A program made the position numbers and the translations under genes. From contig NZ_JFJY01000003.1 in the NCBI RefSeq assembly GCF_002115785.1, positions 1 to 64,000 on the forward strand: a DNA stretch of 64,000 nucleotides. Reading direction: 5' to 3'. Under the pieces are notes generated by a model. It had not been told where the DNA came from and made no database searches. It worked only from the letters and a program-made list of their open reading frames with translations. Shown one piece after another: positions 26,732 through 35,992 of this stretch. The stretch comes from Thalassospira sp. MCCC 1A03138 (GTDB lineage Bacteria; Pseudomonadota; Alphaproteobacteria; Rhodospirillales; Thalassospiraceae). How positions within the stretch are numbered: position 1 is the stretch's first letter; each line of letters opens with the position of its first letter.

Positions 26732-27595
26732 TCAGCCAAGCTTTTTCCCCATTTCGCCGGCTAATTCCTGAATGAATTGCCATGCAACGCGGCCTGAACG
26801 ACTGCCACGTGTGACCGTCCATTCCTTGGCTCGGGCACGAAGGTCTTCAATCGGAACATCAAGCTCGAATTCCTTGGCGTACCCTTCGATGATTTCAAAA
26901 TAGACATCCTGTGAAATGTTGTGGAAGCCAAGCCACAGGCCGAAGCGGTCGGATAGGGATACCTTTTCCTCGACTGCCTCGGACGGATTGATCGCGGTTG
27001 ATCGTTCATTTTCGATCATATCGCGCGCCATCAAATGACGACGGTTCGATGTCGCATAGAAAATCACATTGTTGGGGCGGCCTTCGATGCCGCCTTCAAG
27101 CACAGCCTTAAGCGACTTGTAGGATTCATCCTGCAAATCGAATGACAGGTCATCACAGAACAGAACCGTTTTGCGGCCGCTTTCTTCGAGAATATGCAGA
27201 AGATGGGGCAGGGTCGGGATGTCTTCGCGATGGATTTCGACCAATGCCAATGCGCCAGTTTTTTCCGTATTGATTTTGGCGTGCATCGCCTTGACGATCG
27301 AACTTTTGCCGGTGCCTCGTGCGCCCCAAAGCAACGCATTGTTGGCCGGAAGTCCATTGGTGAACCGTTTGGTATTGTTATAAAGAATCGTCTTTTGCTG
27401 TTCGATTCCCTGCAAAAGATCGATGTCAATCCGGTTCACATTGCGCACCGGTTGCAGATAACCGCTTTCGGCTTGCCAGACAAAGGCATCAGCCGCGGCA
27501 AGGTCATTGGTTTTATGCGCAGGTGGGGCCATGCGTTCCAGCGCGTCGGCAATGCGTTCAAGGGTGGGCAGCAATTGATTGAAATCGTTGGTCAT
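26732..27595 (-). CDS. DUF815-family AAA+ ATP-binding protein
   Basis: A 287-residue cytoplasmic ATPase of unknown function. Walker A is WGARGTGKSS, Walker B is TVLFCDDLSF, and ATSNRRHLMARD is a sensor-1-type stretch; SDRFGLWLGF follows, and a C-terminal Arg-rich GSRSGRVAWQF closes the family signature. DUF815 proteins are widespread in proteobacteria and often listed only as ATP-binding. The ATG at 27595 follows AAGAGG at 5 bases and is preferred to a start 17 codons upstream. It stands alone, convergent with the lipoprotein gene. Confidence 0.85.
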   Translation of the reverse strand: MTNDFNQLLPTLERIADALERMAPPAHKTNDLAAADAFVWQAESGYLQPVRNVNRIDIDLLQGIEQQKTILYNNTKRFTNGLPANNALLWGARGTGKSSIVKAMHAKINTEKTGALALVEIHREDIPTLPHLLHILEESGRKTVLFCDDLSFDLQDESYKSLKAVLEGGIEGRPNNVIFYATSNRRHLMARDMIENERSTAINPSEAVEEKVSLSDRFGLWLGFHNISQDVYFEIIEGYAKEFELDVPIEDLRARAKEWTVTRGSRSGRVAWQFIQELAGEMGKKLG

Positions 27596-27831
27596 TAAAG
27601 CCTCTTGGATGTTTCTTTTTATCGTGGTGGCGACGAATATGCCCAAAACGCTATCACAAGGCGGTCTGGCAATAACAGTGCCATATGATTTAGCGCGCTT
27701 TTGGTGACATGAACAGAACCACAGAATACGGGATTTAACCGATAAAAATCCTGTTCTTCCTTGCGTTGATGGGACACACCGTTATATTCCGGCAGTTGAT
27801 TTGTTTTGTTGTATGGGATTAGGAGTTCCTA

Positions 27832-28209
27832 ATGTTGATTTCGCCGGCTTTCGCGCAGGGCGCAGGTGGCGCAGGTGGTGCAGATATGCTTACCAGCTTC
27901 CTGCCGCTGATCCTGATTTTTGTTGTTTTTTATTTCCTGCTTATCCGTCCGCAGCAGAAAAAACAGAAAGAGCATAAAGCGATGCTCGCTGCTGTTCGTC
28001 GTGGTGACAAAATCGTTACCGCCGGTGGTCTGATCGGTACCGTTGCCAAGGTTATTGGTGACGATGAACTTTCGGTCGAGATTGCTGAAGGGGTCAAAGT
28101 CAAGGTTGCACGCGGCATGGTTTCGACAGTTCTGTCGAAAACCGAGCCAGCCAAAGGCGACGACAAAGACGAAGACGAAAAAGAAGCTGAAGAGACCAAA
28201 AAAGACTGA
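27832..28209 (+). CDS. yajC: preprotein translocase subunit YajC
   Basis: An accessory subunit of the SecDF-YajC complex, 125 residues. A single N-terminal membrane helix (about residues 21-41, LPLILIFVVFYFLLIRPQQKK) is followed by the conserved basic segment and a beta-rich domain (GDKIVTAGGLIGTVAKV). The last 25 residues are Lys/Asp/Glu repeats. ATTAGGAGTTCCTA precedes the ATG. It is followed by a hairpin and then secD, so the three genes form one transcription unit in which readthrough may be tuned. Confidence 0.95.
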   Translation: MLISPAFAQGAGGAGGADMLTSFLPLILIFVVFYFLLIRPQQKKQKEHKAMLAAVRRGDKIVTAGGLIGTVAKVIGDDELSVEIAEGVKVKVARGMVSTVLSKTEPAKGDDKDEDEKEAEETKKD

Positions 28210-28226
28210 TCTCTTTGATGACTTGC

Positions 28227-28258
28227 AAGGCGGGGCAAAATGCTCCGCCTTCTTGTTT
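28227..28258 (+). terminator. hairpin between yajC and secD, probable partial terminator
   Basis: AAGGCGGGGCA and TGCTCCGCCTT form an 11-bp stem with one wobble pair and a 3-base loop, then TCTTGTTT. It may reduce transcription into secD, or secD may have its own promoter in the remaining 86 bases. Confidence 0.6.
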
Positions 28259-28344
28259 ACAGCCGGTGGCCTGCGGGGTGTAACTCTCCCGATGTTCGAT
28301 AGAACCAGACCAAGGTTTTCCAGACAAATCTGGTTAAAGGACAC

Positions 28345-29919
28345 ATGCTTTATTTTACGAAATGGAAAGCAGCACTGGTTTTGCTGGTGTGCGCTTTGGG
28401 CGTTATATACGCTGCACCGAATTTCCTGCCCAAGGGCACGTTGGCGACTGAAGCCAGCTATCTTCCGGGTAAACAGATCAGCCTTGGTCTTGATCTGCGC
28501 GGCGGATCGCACATGCTGCTTGAGGTGGACATTAACAGCGTGATCCGCGAGCGTTATGAAGCGCTTGGAGATACGATCCGTTCGACACTGCGCGAGGAAC
28601 GCATTCGTTACCGTCCGCGCGATGCCGGATTGGACGGCGCGGAAGTCACCATCGTCAATGCCGACGAGGTCGAAAAAGCCCGCGATCTGATCCGTGATGT
28701 CGAACCTAATACCGTCATGAGTGGTGACGGCAACAACATTATCGTTTCCTACACCGAACAGGCCCGCAAAGAGCTTGTTGATCGCGCTATCAGCCAGTCA
28801 CTTGAAGTGGTGCGCCGTCGTGTTGACGAACTGGGAACGACCGAACCGTCGATCCAGCGCCAGGGTGAAGACCGTATTGTTGTTCAGGTACCTGGACTTG
28901 ATGATCCATCGCGATTGCGCGCGATTCTTGGCCGTACCGCGAAAATGAACTTCCACCTCGTGAACGAGGAAAAAACAGCTTCCCAGGCGCGTGCCACCGG
29001 CATGCCGCCGGGAACCATTATTTTGCCATCGGCTGATGCCGGTGACCGTGCGGCCGGTATCAACGAATATCTGATTGACCGTCGCGTGGTTGTTTCGGGT
29101 GATAACCTTATCGATTCACAACCCACCTTTAACGACGGTCGCCCCGTTGTTTCATTCCGCTTTGACGCGGCAGGTGGTGCGCGGTTTGGCGACATGACGT
29201 CGAAAAATGCCGGTCGTCGTCTGGCGATCGTTCTGGATGGCGAAGTGATTTCAGCCCCGCGGATCAATGAACCGATCCTTGGTGGTAACGGTATCATTAC
29301 CGGCCAGTTCAGTGTTCAGGAGGCCAACGATCTTTCGTTGCTGTTGCGTGCCGGTGCATTGCCCGCACCGATGCAGATCCTTGAAGAACGTTCAGTCGGC
29401 CCGGGGCTAGGACAGGATTCTGTCGAGGCCGGTGAAATTGCAGCCGTCCTTGGTCTTGTCTTCGTTATTGCCTTTATGGTGATCAGCTATGGGCGGTTCG
29501 GGATTTATGCCGATATCGCACTTCTGATGAACCTTATCCTCGTACTGGCAGTGATGTCGGTATTGCAGGCAACGCTGACACTGCCGGGTATCGCCGGTAT
29601 CGTTTTGACGGTCGGTATGGCGGTTGACGCCAACGTACTGATTTTCGAACGTATCCGTGAAGAACGCAACAATGGCCGTACGATAATCAACGCAATCGAT
29701 GCGGGTTATCGCAGTGCGATGTCGACCATCCTTGACGCCAACCTGACCACGCTGATTGCGGCCCTTGTGCTTTTCAGCTTTGGTTCCGGGCCGATCAAGG
29801 GCTTTGCCGTCACGCTTGCCATCGGCATTATCACGTCGATGTTCTCGGCAATCTGGGTGACCCGACTGTTGATTTCGGTGTGGGTTAAACGCCGTCGTCC
29901 GACGGAACTGGTACTTTGA
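28345..29919 (+). CDS. secD: protein translocase subunit SecD
   Basis: An inner-membrane RND-type protein that uses the proton gradient to help secretion through SecYEG. The 524-residue protein has an N-terminal helix, a large periplasmic P1 domain that begins ISLGLDLRGGSHMLLEVD, and a five-helix membrane block at the C-terminus. The D5 and D6 regions (GSGPIKGFAVTLAIGI near the end and VGMAVDANVLIFERI) are conserved. Its length is in the usual range. secF follows after 19 bases. Confidence 0.97.
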   Translation: MLYFTKWKAALVLLVCALGVIYAAPNFLPKGTLATEASYLPGKQISLGLDLRGGSHMLLEVDINSVIRERYEALGDTIRSTLREERIRYRPRDAGLDGAEVTIVNADEVEKARDLIRDVEPNTVMSGDGNNIIVSYTEQARKELVDRAISQSLEVVRRRVDELGTTEPSIQRQGEDRIVVQVPGLDDPSRLRAILGRTAKMNFHLVNEEKTASQARATGMPPGTIILPSADAGDRAAGINEYLIDRRVVVSGDNLIDSQPTFNDGRPVVSFRFDAAGGARFGDMTSKNAGRRLAIVLDGEVISAPRINEPILGGNGIITGQFSVQEANDLSLLLRAGALPAPMQILEERSVGPGLGQDSVEAGEIAAVLGLVFVIAFMVISYGRFGIYADIALLMNLILVLAVMSVLQATLTLPGIAGIVLTVGMAVDANVLIFERIREERNNGRTIINAIDAGYRSAMSTILDANLTTLIAALVLFSFGSGPIKGFAVTLAIGIITSMFSAIWVTRLLISVWVKRRRPTELVL

Positions 29920-29938
29920 GGAAGGGAGCAGGAAAATT

Positions 29939-30868
29939 ATGAAACCATTGCATCTTGTTCCGGATGATGTGAACGTCCCGTTCCTCAAATTCCGGAAAAT
30001 CTTTTATATTGTCTCGCTGGTCATGGTGCTGGCATCTGTCGGCTTGTTTGTAACCAAGGGGCTGAATTTCGGGATCGATTTCCGGGGTGGCATTCTCCTT
30101 GAAATCAAAACCGACGGCCCGGCCGATATCAGCGCGCTGCGTGATAATCTTGGTTCTCTTGGACTGGGGGATGTATCAATTCAGGAATTCGGCGAACCCG
30201 ATGATGTCCTGATCCAGTTGCAGCGCCAGGACGGTGATGAAAAAGCCCAGATGGCAGCACTTGCCACAGTGACCAAGGCACTTGGTGACAATGTGACCAT
30301 TCGCCGTAGCGAACTGGTCGGCCCGAAGGTCGGTGACGAGCTGAAGGAAGCCGGAGTCTATTCGGTTGCCATCTCTCTTTTGCTGATCATGGTCTATATC
30401 TGGTTCCGGTTCGAATGGCAGTTTGCCGTGGCATCGGTTGTGGCACTTCTGCATGATGTTCTGATTACCATCGGTTTCTTTGTGATCACCGGTGTTCAGT
30501 TCGATCTGGCGACGCTTGCTGCGGTTCTGACCGTTGCCGGTTATTCGATCAACGATACGGTGGTTGTATTTGACCGTATTCGCGAATATCTGCGCAAATT
30601 CCGCAAGATGGAAATACCCGATCTTCTTGATCTGTCGATCAATTCGACCCTGTCACGTACGACCATGACATCATTTACCACCTTGCTGGCGCTGATTGCG
30701 TTGTTCGTATTTGGTGGTGAGGCGATCCGTGGTTTCACGATGGCGCTGATTTTCGGCATTGTCATCGGGACTTATTCGTCAATCTGTGTGGCGTCTCCGT
30801 TGCTGATGGTTCTGCGGCTTAACCGCAAGATTCCCGAAGGCGAAGAGACCCAGAAGGCCGGTGCCTGA
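29939..30868 (+). CDS. secF: protein translocase subunit SecF
   Basis: Partner of SecD, 309 residues with six predicted membrane helices. The N-terminal LNFGIDFRGGILLEI, the middle YSINDTVVVFDRIRE and GEAIRGFTMALIFGIVIGTYSS are diagnostic. GGAGCAGGAAAATT supplies the ribosome-binding site. A terminator lies 29 bases after its stop. Confidence 0.97.
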   Translation: MKPLHLVPDDVNVPFLKFRKIFYIVSLVMVLASVGLFVTKGLNFGIDFRGGILLEIKTDGPADISALRDNLGSLGLGDVSIQEFGEPDDVLIQLQRQDGDEKAQMAALATVTKALGDNVTIRRSELVGPKVGDELKEAGVYSVAISLLLIMVYIWFRFEWQFAVASVVALLHDVLITIGFFVITGVQFDLATLAAVLTVAGYSINDTVVVFDRIREYLRKFRKMEIPDLLDLSINSTLSRTTMTSFTTLLALIALFVFGGEAIRGFTMALIFGIVIGTYSSICVASPLLMVLRLNRKIPEGEETQKAGA

Positions 30869-30897
30869 TTCCTCAGCCGCACGACATGGATTTACAG

Positions 30898-30935
30898 AAA
30901 GGTCGGGTTTGTGCGAAAACAACCCGGCCTTTTCC
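30898..30935 (+). terminator. rho-independent terminator after secF
   Basis: AAAGGTCGGGTT pairs with AACCCGGCCTTT through 12 positions with one wobble, followed by TTTTCCTTT. Confidence 0.85.
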
Positions 30936-31012
30936 TTTGGTGCGCAGTGGGTATGACCTTTGCGAACTGATTAAACCATTTTTAAAACTGGTTCTTGCCT
31001 GTGGCGCTTAAT

Positions 31013-31912
31013 ATGGACGCAAGTGATGGTCATCGGGCAAACTTGCTCGGTAGTCTGTGGATGATGGCGGCAATGGCCGCATTCGCCGTTGAAGACGCAT
31101 TTGTGAAGGCCGTTTCGGCGACGCATCCAGTGGGACAGGTTTTGATCCTGTTTGGTGTCGGAGGGGCGGTTTTGTTTGCCTCGATTGCCAAAGCCCAGAA
31201 TAAGCGACTGCTTGACCCGGCGGTTCTGTCGCGTCCGATGTGTGTAAGGATCGTGTTCGAGGTCATCGGGCGACTGTTTTATGTGCTTGCGCTTGCTTTA
31301 ACACCTTTGTCTTCGACCACGGCCATTTTACAGGCAACGCCGCTTATTGTGGTTCTTGGTGCGGCGCTCATTTTTGGTGAAAAAGTGGGATGGCGCAGAT
31401 GGTTGGCAATTTTTGTTGGTCTGATCGGTGTTTTGATCATTCTTCGTCCGAGCGCGGATGGCTTTTCAGCCCTGTCGTTGCTGGCGGTGATCGGAACAAT
31501 CGGTTTTGCCGGTCGTGATCTAGCCAGCCGGGCAGCCCCGATATCATTGGGGACGTCTATTCTGGGATTCTATGGTTTTATTGCCATTATTATTGCCGGT
31601 ATACTGTTTTCGGTTTGGGAAGGCACAGCATTTACGCTACCCGACGGCCAAAGCCTTTTCTATTTTTCCGGTGCGGTCCTGATGGGGATTTCTGCTTATG
31701 CCGCCCTGATGAAAGCGATGCGCAGCGGTGATGTTTCGTCGGTTACACCGTTCAGGTATACTCGGTTGTTGTTCGGTATTGCCTTGGGCGTGTTCCTGTT
31801 TGGTGAGGAACTCGACATGCCCATGTTGATCGGGTGTAGTATCGTTGTTGTTTCCGGGTTGTTTATTTTGTGGCGCGGGAAAAAAGCAAAGGCACCTGCG
31901 GCTGCGTCTTGA
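31013..31912 (+). CDS. EamA/DMT-family transporter
   Basis: An inner-membrane exporter-type protein of about 299 residues with ten predicted membrane helices in two EamA repeats. The repeat-end pattern LIFGEKVGWRRWLAIFVGLIGV and FLFGEELDMPMLIGCSIVV marks both halves. Substrates of this family are mostly unknown metabolites. The start is uncertain: ATG 31013, GTG 31001 and TTG 30995 are all in frame and none has a clear ribosome-binding site. It separates secF from the Mth938 gene and may be a local insertion into that conserved neighbourhood. Confidence 0.85.
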   Translation: MDASDGHRANLLGSLWMMAAMAAFAVEDAFVKAVSATHPVGQVLILFGVGGAVLFASIAKAQNKRLLDPAVLSRPMCVRIVFEVIGRLFYVLALALTPLSSTTAILQATPLIVVLGAALIFGEKVGWRRWLAIFVGLIGVLIILRPSADGFSALSLLAVIGTIGFAGRDLASRAAPISLGTSILGFYGFIAIIIAGILFSVWEGTAFTLPDGQSLFYFSGAVLMGISAYAALMKAMRSGDVSSVTPFRYTRLLFGIALGVFLFGEELDMPMLIGCSIVVVSGLFILWRGKKAKAPAAAS

Positions 31913-31962
31913 GGCAGACAACGCCGGAAGAAGTTTTCAAGGTTGCGTCAAAAGGGAATGAT

Positions 31963-32343
31963 ATGTCTTTGGAAGTAAGTCCGCTGATCGCAGAAGGCCG
32001 AAAGATCGTTACCAGCTATGGGGACGGCCTGTTTCGTTTTGGCGAAGAAGTTGTCATCGGTTCGGTTTTGCTGTTTCCCAAGAATGTCTATTCCTGGCCT
32101 TATGATAGTATTGATCAGGTTGATGTCGATGCATTTGGTCGGGTGATTAAAGCATCCGACGAGATCGATATACTGCTCCTGGGAATGGGAAGTGGCATGA
32201 AACCATTGCCTGCTGAATGGCGCATTGCTCTTCGCAAGCATGGCATTGTCGTCGAGCCGATGGATACCGGTGCTGCGTGTCGCACCTATAATGTTCTGGT
32301 ATCGGAAGCCCGTCGGGTTGCCGCAGCTCTGATTTCGGTTTGA
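31963..32343 (+). CDS. Mth938-domain protein, NDUFAF3 homologue
   Basis: A 126-residue protein of the Mth938/DUF498 family. Core stretches are FGEEVVIGSVLLFPKNVYSW, LLLGMGSGMKP and a C-terminal AACRTYNVLVSE. The human relative NDUFAF3 is a mitochondrial complex I assembly factor, and its bacterial homologues are known to lie near secDF. Here it follows secDF with only the EamA gene between, and an NDUFAF6-type gene is 2.7 kb downstream. The start ATG at 31963 has AAGGGA before it; a longer frame runs back into the EamA gene. It has no signal or membrane segment. A complex I role is inferred from family and context. Confidence 0.85.
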   Translation: MSLEVSPLIAEGRKIVTSYGDGLFRFGEEVVIGSVLLFPKNVYSWPYDSIDQVDVDAFGRVIKASDEIDILLLGMGSGMKPLPAEWRIALRKHGIVVEPMDTGAACRTYNVLVSEARRVAAALISV

Positions 32344-32349
32344 CCCGTC

Positions 32350-33708
32350 TTATAAGTCGCGCAGTTTCAGATATTCATGCAACTGCGTGCGGACCTTCAT
32401 CACACTTGCGATAACCGCTGCCGGTCCGGGCGGATAATCCGGCGGAAAGGCATCACCGCATAAAAACAGGTTCCTCCATGGTGGCGTGATCCGATGGCGA
32501 AGTGCTGCAACCCCTGGACTGAGTTCCGGAAAAGGGGCTTCACAGTCAACATAACTGAAAGCCGGATGCTCATCGCCGGTTTCAATTTTTGTCCGTTGCG
32601 ACAGATCAAGATTTAAATGCTGATCGCAAAGCTCTGTGACGCGCTGCCAGATCGTTGCTGCCAACTGAACCGCTGTGCCGTCGCTTGGCAGAATCAGACT
32701 GCTGTTCATGCTGACCTGTATGTGACGACGGTTGCAATAAATCGCACGTACCAGATCATCATCAGCCAAGACACAGCATGGTTCGGCAAAGCTTTTGCTG
32801 GCCTGAAACACAAAAGTTCGTCGATGCGCCGGGGCTGGCGGAATGCCGATATCAGGTACCGCATCGCAAAGTGGCCTTGGATGAAGTGCAAGCACCACGG
32901 CATCTTGCGGGCGCACCTCGATCTGATCATCGCCGAAAAACAGGTCGGTGGCGAAATCCGTCGTACTGTCGATATCACCAAGTTCCATACCGCTTATGAT
33001 GTCGCCGCCCGCTGCGATAAAATGATCGCGCATCGTGGGCAACGCAATATCGTTCAGAATGATTGGGTCAATCGCCGCGAAGGCGTGGCTTGCATTATGG
33101 CGGCGTATTTCACGCAATGTCGGCATTAAAACGCGCCCCAGCAAAGCGGCCGAGCAATTGTGGGCTGGCATTGAAAACAGCACCTCGGCCAGTGTCGCAA
33201 GTGCATCCTGATGATAGGTTGCTGTCGGTGTTTCCATATCTTCACCCAAATCAGCAGCGACCCGTATTCGTTGACTGACACGCCGGTCTTCACTGGCGTA
33301 ACGGGAGAACCATAAATTCCATGCCGTAAACAGCCGTGCGAAAATTGTCGGGCGACGTGCAATCAAAGCCGCGGCAATGCCGTGATCAAGATCAATGATG
33401 GCGGGGCTTCGTCCGGGATGTTTAAGGCCGATAACCGCATGGGCCGGTCGGATCAGTTTTCGCGGAATTTCCGGCCATTGCGAGAAAAAATGCCGAACCA
33501 GATCCTCGGGATCATAGAAAATTTCGGGTTCTGCAACCTTGTGGTTTTTGGGGGAAGTTTTCATGCCGCGTGTCCAGCGGCTGGCGAAAGGTTCGCCTGA
33601 ATCGTACAACGTTACGGATACACCATCCTGCGCCATTTGCGTTGCAAGTGCTGAACCAGCAAGTCCGGCGCCAATGACATGAAGTCTTGGTGCAGCAAAG
33701 GATGCCAT
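32350..33708 (-). CDS. FAD-dependent oxidoreductase, HpnE/phytoene-desaturase-like
   Basis: A 452-residue flavoprotein. The dinucleotide-binding GAGLAGSA is near residue 13, and the C-terminal FLCGDAFPPDYPPGPAA is the FAD-binding end typical of the amine-oxidase/desaturase clan. The closest known type is the squalene-associated HpnE group, but this is a weak match in the middle of the protein and the substrate is not known. The gene is on the opposite strand between the NDUFAF3- and NDUFAF6-like genes; its stop is 6 bases from the Mth938 stop, without a terminator. Either isoprenoid chemistry or a helper role in complex I assembly is conceivable. Confidence 0.65.
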   Translation of the reverse strand: MASFAAPRLHVIGAGLAGSALATQMAQDGVSVTLYDSGEPFASRWTRGMKTSPKNHKVAEPEIFYDPEDLVRHFFSQWPEIPRKLIRPAHAVIGLKHPGRSPAIIDLDHGIAAALIARRPTIFARLFTAWNLWFSRYASEDRRVSQRIRVAADLGEDMETPTATYHQDALATLAEVLFSMPAHNCSAALLGRVLMPTLREIRRHNASHAFAAIDPIILNDIALPTMRDHFIAAGGDIISGMELGDIDSTTDFATDLFFGDDQIEVRPQDAVVLALHPRPLCDAVPDIGIPPAPAHRRTFVFQASKSFAEPCCVLADDDLVRAIYCNRRHIQVSMNSSLILPSDGTAVQLAATIWQRVTELCDQHLNLDLSQRTKIETGDEHPAFSYVDCEAPFPELSPGVAALRHRITPPWRNLFLCGDAFPPDYPPGPAAVIASVMKVRTQLHEYLKLRDL

Positions 33709-33819
33709 ATGCCTGTCCTGTTTTAGTTGTTATACAGGGGCCGCAAGAAACAATCCGTAGCGGTAACCGTTAAGTCATTGTTTGATTTAAAACCTTAACA
33801 GCAGATTACATGTGAAGTC

Positions 33820-34998
33820 ATGGACGAAATTACATCCGAAATTGATAGCCTGAACAGCGAAGTCATCGATCAGATGACCAATTGGGTCGAGATGCTGGGC
33901 GGCGGAGAAATCGGCAAATATGTCGTAGCAGGGGCGGTACTGCTGTTTGTGTTCGTCCTGAAACGTGTTCTCGCACTTGGTGTCATTGGTAGCCTGCGCA
34001 AGCTGGCGCATCAGCACAAACATAGTACTGCCGCCCATGTTCTGGACGCCTTCGAGGCACCGATTCAGCTTCTGGTGATTCTGGGGGGCGTGTATTTTGC
34101 GATCGAGATTCTTGATCTTCCGGAAAACTTTGACGCCGTTCTGTTTGAGTTGATTGGCATTTTTGCAACCTTCTCGGTCTTCTGGGCGCTATTCAGGTCG
34201 ATTGAACCGCTGGCAATGTCATTTAACAATCTGGCCTGGCGTTTTGGGGGTGGTCTTGGTGATGATTTGCGACAGTTCTTTATTCGGGCGGTCAAGACGC
34301 TGATTGTTGTGATCGGCGTTGTCGTTCTGTTGGAAAACTGGGGCATTGATGTTTCTGCATTTCTGGGCGGTCTTGGTCTTGCCGGTATGGCCGTGGCATT
34401 GGCCGCAAAGGATTCAGTCGCCAATGTTTTCGGCGGCCTGACCATTCTGGCAGATAACCTTTACAAGCGGGGCGACTGGATAGAAACACCACAGCTAGAA
34501 GGAACGGTCGAGGTCGTCGGCCTTCGCGCGACCAAGGTACGCACGTTTGCCAAGGCCTTGGTGACGATGCCCAATGCGCAAATCGTCGATTCCCCTGTAA
34601 TCAACTGGTCCCGCATGACCCATCGCCGCATCAAGATGGTGATTGGGGTCGAATATCGCACCACAGCCGATCAGATTGAAAAGATCGTCGAGGATATCCG
34701 AGCTTTCTTGAAAAACGATGATGATGTCGCGCAAACCGATGTGGCGCAGATGGTGCATTTGTCTGATTTCGGGGCAAGTTCGATCAATATCGATCTGTAT
34801 TACTTTACGACCACGACCGACTGGGTGACATGGCGCGATATCCGCAACCGGCATATCATTGCATTCAAACGTATTGTCGAGGATAACGATGCGGCGTTTG
34901 CCTTCCCGTCGCAGTCGCTTTATGTCGAAACCCTGCCGGAAAAAATGACCGATAACACAAATGATGATCGCGCAGAAACATCGCGCGAGATCGGATAA
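33820..34998 (+). CDS. MscS-family mechanosensitive ion channel
   Basis: A 392-residue inner-membrane channel that relieves hypo-osmotic pressure. Four or five membrane helices precede the pore helix, where GLGLAGMAVALAAKDSVANVFGG matches the Ala/Gly-packed TM3 of MscS. A beta domain follows (GDWIETPQLEGTVEVVGLRATKVRT), then the C-terminal alpha/beta domain (VEYRTTADQIEKIVEDI). It is transcribed toward the NDUFAF6-like gene, whose start is 6 bases after its stop. Paralogues are common and this one cannot be placed in a numbered class. Confidence 0.92.
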   Translation: MDEITSEIDSLNSEVIDQMTNWVEMLGGGEIGKYVVAGAVLLFVFVLKRVLALGVIGSLRKLAHQHKHSTAAHVLDAFEAPIQLLVILGGVYFAIEILDLPENFDAVLFELIGIFATFSVFWALFRSIEPLAMSFNNLAWRFGGGLGDDLRQFFIRAVKTLIVVIGVVVLLENWGIDVSAFLGGLGLAGMAVALAAKDSVANVFGGLTILADNLYKRGDWIETPQLEGTVEVVGLRATKVRTFAKALVTMPNAQIVDSPVINWSRMTHRRIKMVIGVEYRTTADQIEKIVEDIRAFLKNDDDVAQTDVAQMVHLSDFGASSINIDLYYFTTTTDWVTWRDIRNRHIIAFKRIVEDNDAAFAFPSQSLYVETLPEKMTDNTNDDRAETSREIG

Positions 34999-35004
34999 CG
35001 TGCG

Positions 35005-35850
35005 ATGATTGACACGCCAAAACTTTCCTATTGTGCCGATTACGTGCGTCGAAATGACAAGGATCGGTTTTTATGTTCGCTTTTCGCAAGTCCGGACAAA
35101 CGTGAAAGCCTTTTCACGCTTTATGCCTTTAATCAGGAAGTATCGAAAACGCGCGAAATGGTTAGCGACACCATGCTGGGCCATATCCGGTTGCAATGGT
35201 GGCGTGACACCCTTGCCGAGATTGAGCAGGGTAAAATCCGCAAGCATGAAGTTGTTGAACCTCTCTCTGTCGTGATCCAGTCCGGGCGGCTTGATGCGCG
35301 TAATCTGGAAACCCTGATAGCTGCGCGTGAATTTGACCTTGCCGATAAGGCGCCGGCAAATCAGGCTGAACTCGATCACTATATCGATCAGACGTCCGGG
35401 CATCTGGCGGTGATGGCGACCGAACTGCTTGGTGTGGATGATGCTGATGCCAGACACGCCGCCCGACTGGCCGGGAATGCATATGGTTTGGTGGGAATTC
35501 TGCGCGCGATGGTTTTCCATGGCCGGGCAAAACGGCTTTACCTGCCTCATGATCGGATGGAACATTATGGGGTCGGGCAGGGAGACATTTTTGAATTCCG
35601 TAAAACAGATACAGTCAAATCACTGACGCGCGAGATTGCCGAACTGGCGCAAAACCGGATCAGGGAAGCCAGAAAGTATCGTAAATATCTGCCGTCAAAT
35701 GCATTGGCCGCGGCATTGCCTGTGGTGCTGGCTGATGGTTATTTACGCAAGCTTGAAAAGGCCGATTTTGATCCATTCAGTGCCGAGTTCGGTCTTGCCC
35801 GCCCGGCCAGTTTCCGGCTGACGGTAAAGGCATTTTTAAATCGATACTGA
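35005..35850 (+). CDS. squalene/phytoene synthase-fold protein, NDUFAF6-type pseudoenzyme
   Basis: A 281-residue protein of the trans-prenyltransferase fold. Both Asp-rich motifs that bind the diphosphate metals in real squalene or phytoene synthases are missing. The first region reads AFNQEVSKTREMVSDTM (residues 41-57) and the second reads ILRAMVFHGRAKRLYLP where ILRDxxED would be expected. That pattern matches NDUFAF6, a mitochondrial complex I assembly factor thought to have lost catalysis. The proximity to the NDUFAF3 homologue supports this, as does trmFO downstream in the order seen in related genomes. No membrane anchor is seen. Any residual lipid binding is open. Confidence 0.82.
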   Translation: MIDTPKLSYCADYVRRNDKDRFLCSLFASPDKRESLFTLYAFNQEVSKTREMVSDTMLGHIRLQWWRDTLAEIEQGKIRKHEVVEPLSVVIQSGRLDARNLETLIAAREFDLADKAPANQAELDHYIDQTSGHLAVMATELLGVDDADARHAARLAGNAYGLVGILRAMVFHGRAKRLYLPHDRMEHYGVGQGDIFEFRKTDTVKSLTREIAELAQNRIREARKYRKYLPSNALAAALPVVLADGYLRKLEKADFDPFSAEFGLARPASFRLTVKAFLNRY

Positions 35851-35992
35851 TCACCAAGCTGGATATTGGCGAAATCTCATCTAAATAGATGTAATGGATA
35901 CAATATTTTCGTAAAGTCTTGTGGTAGCGTTATTTGACGTTGGGGGCCTGATGGCAAACGGGGCGGACGAAATGAACATAACGAGGTCCAAC

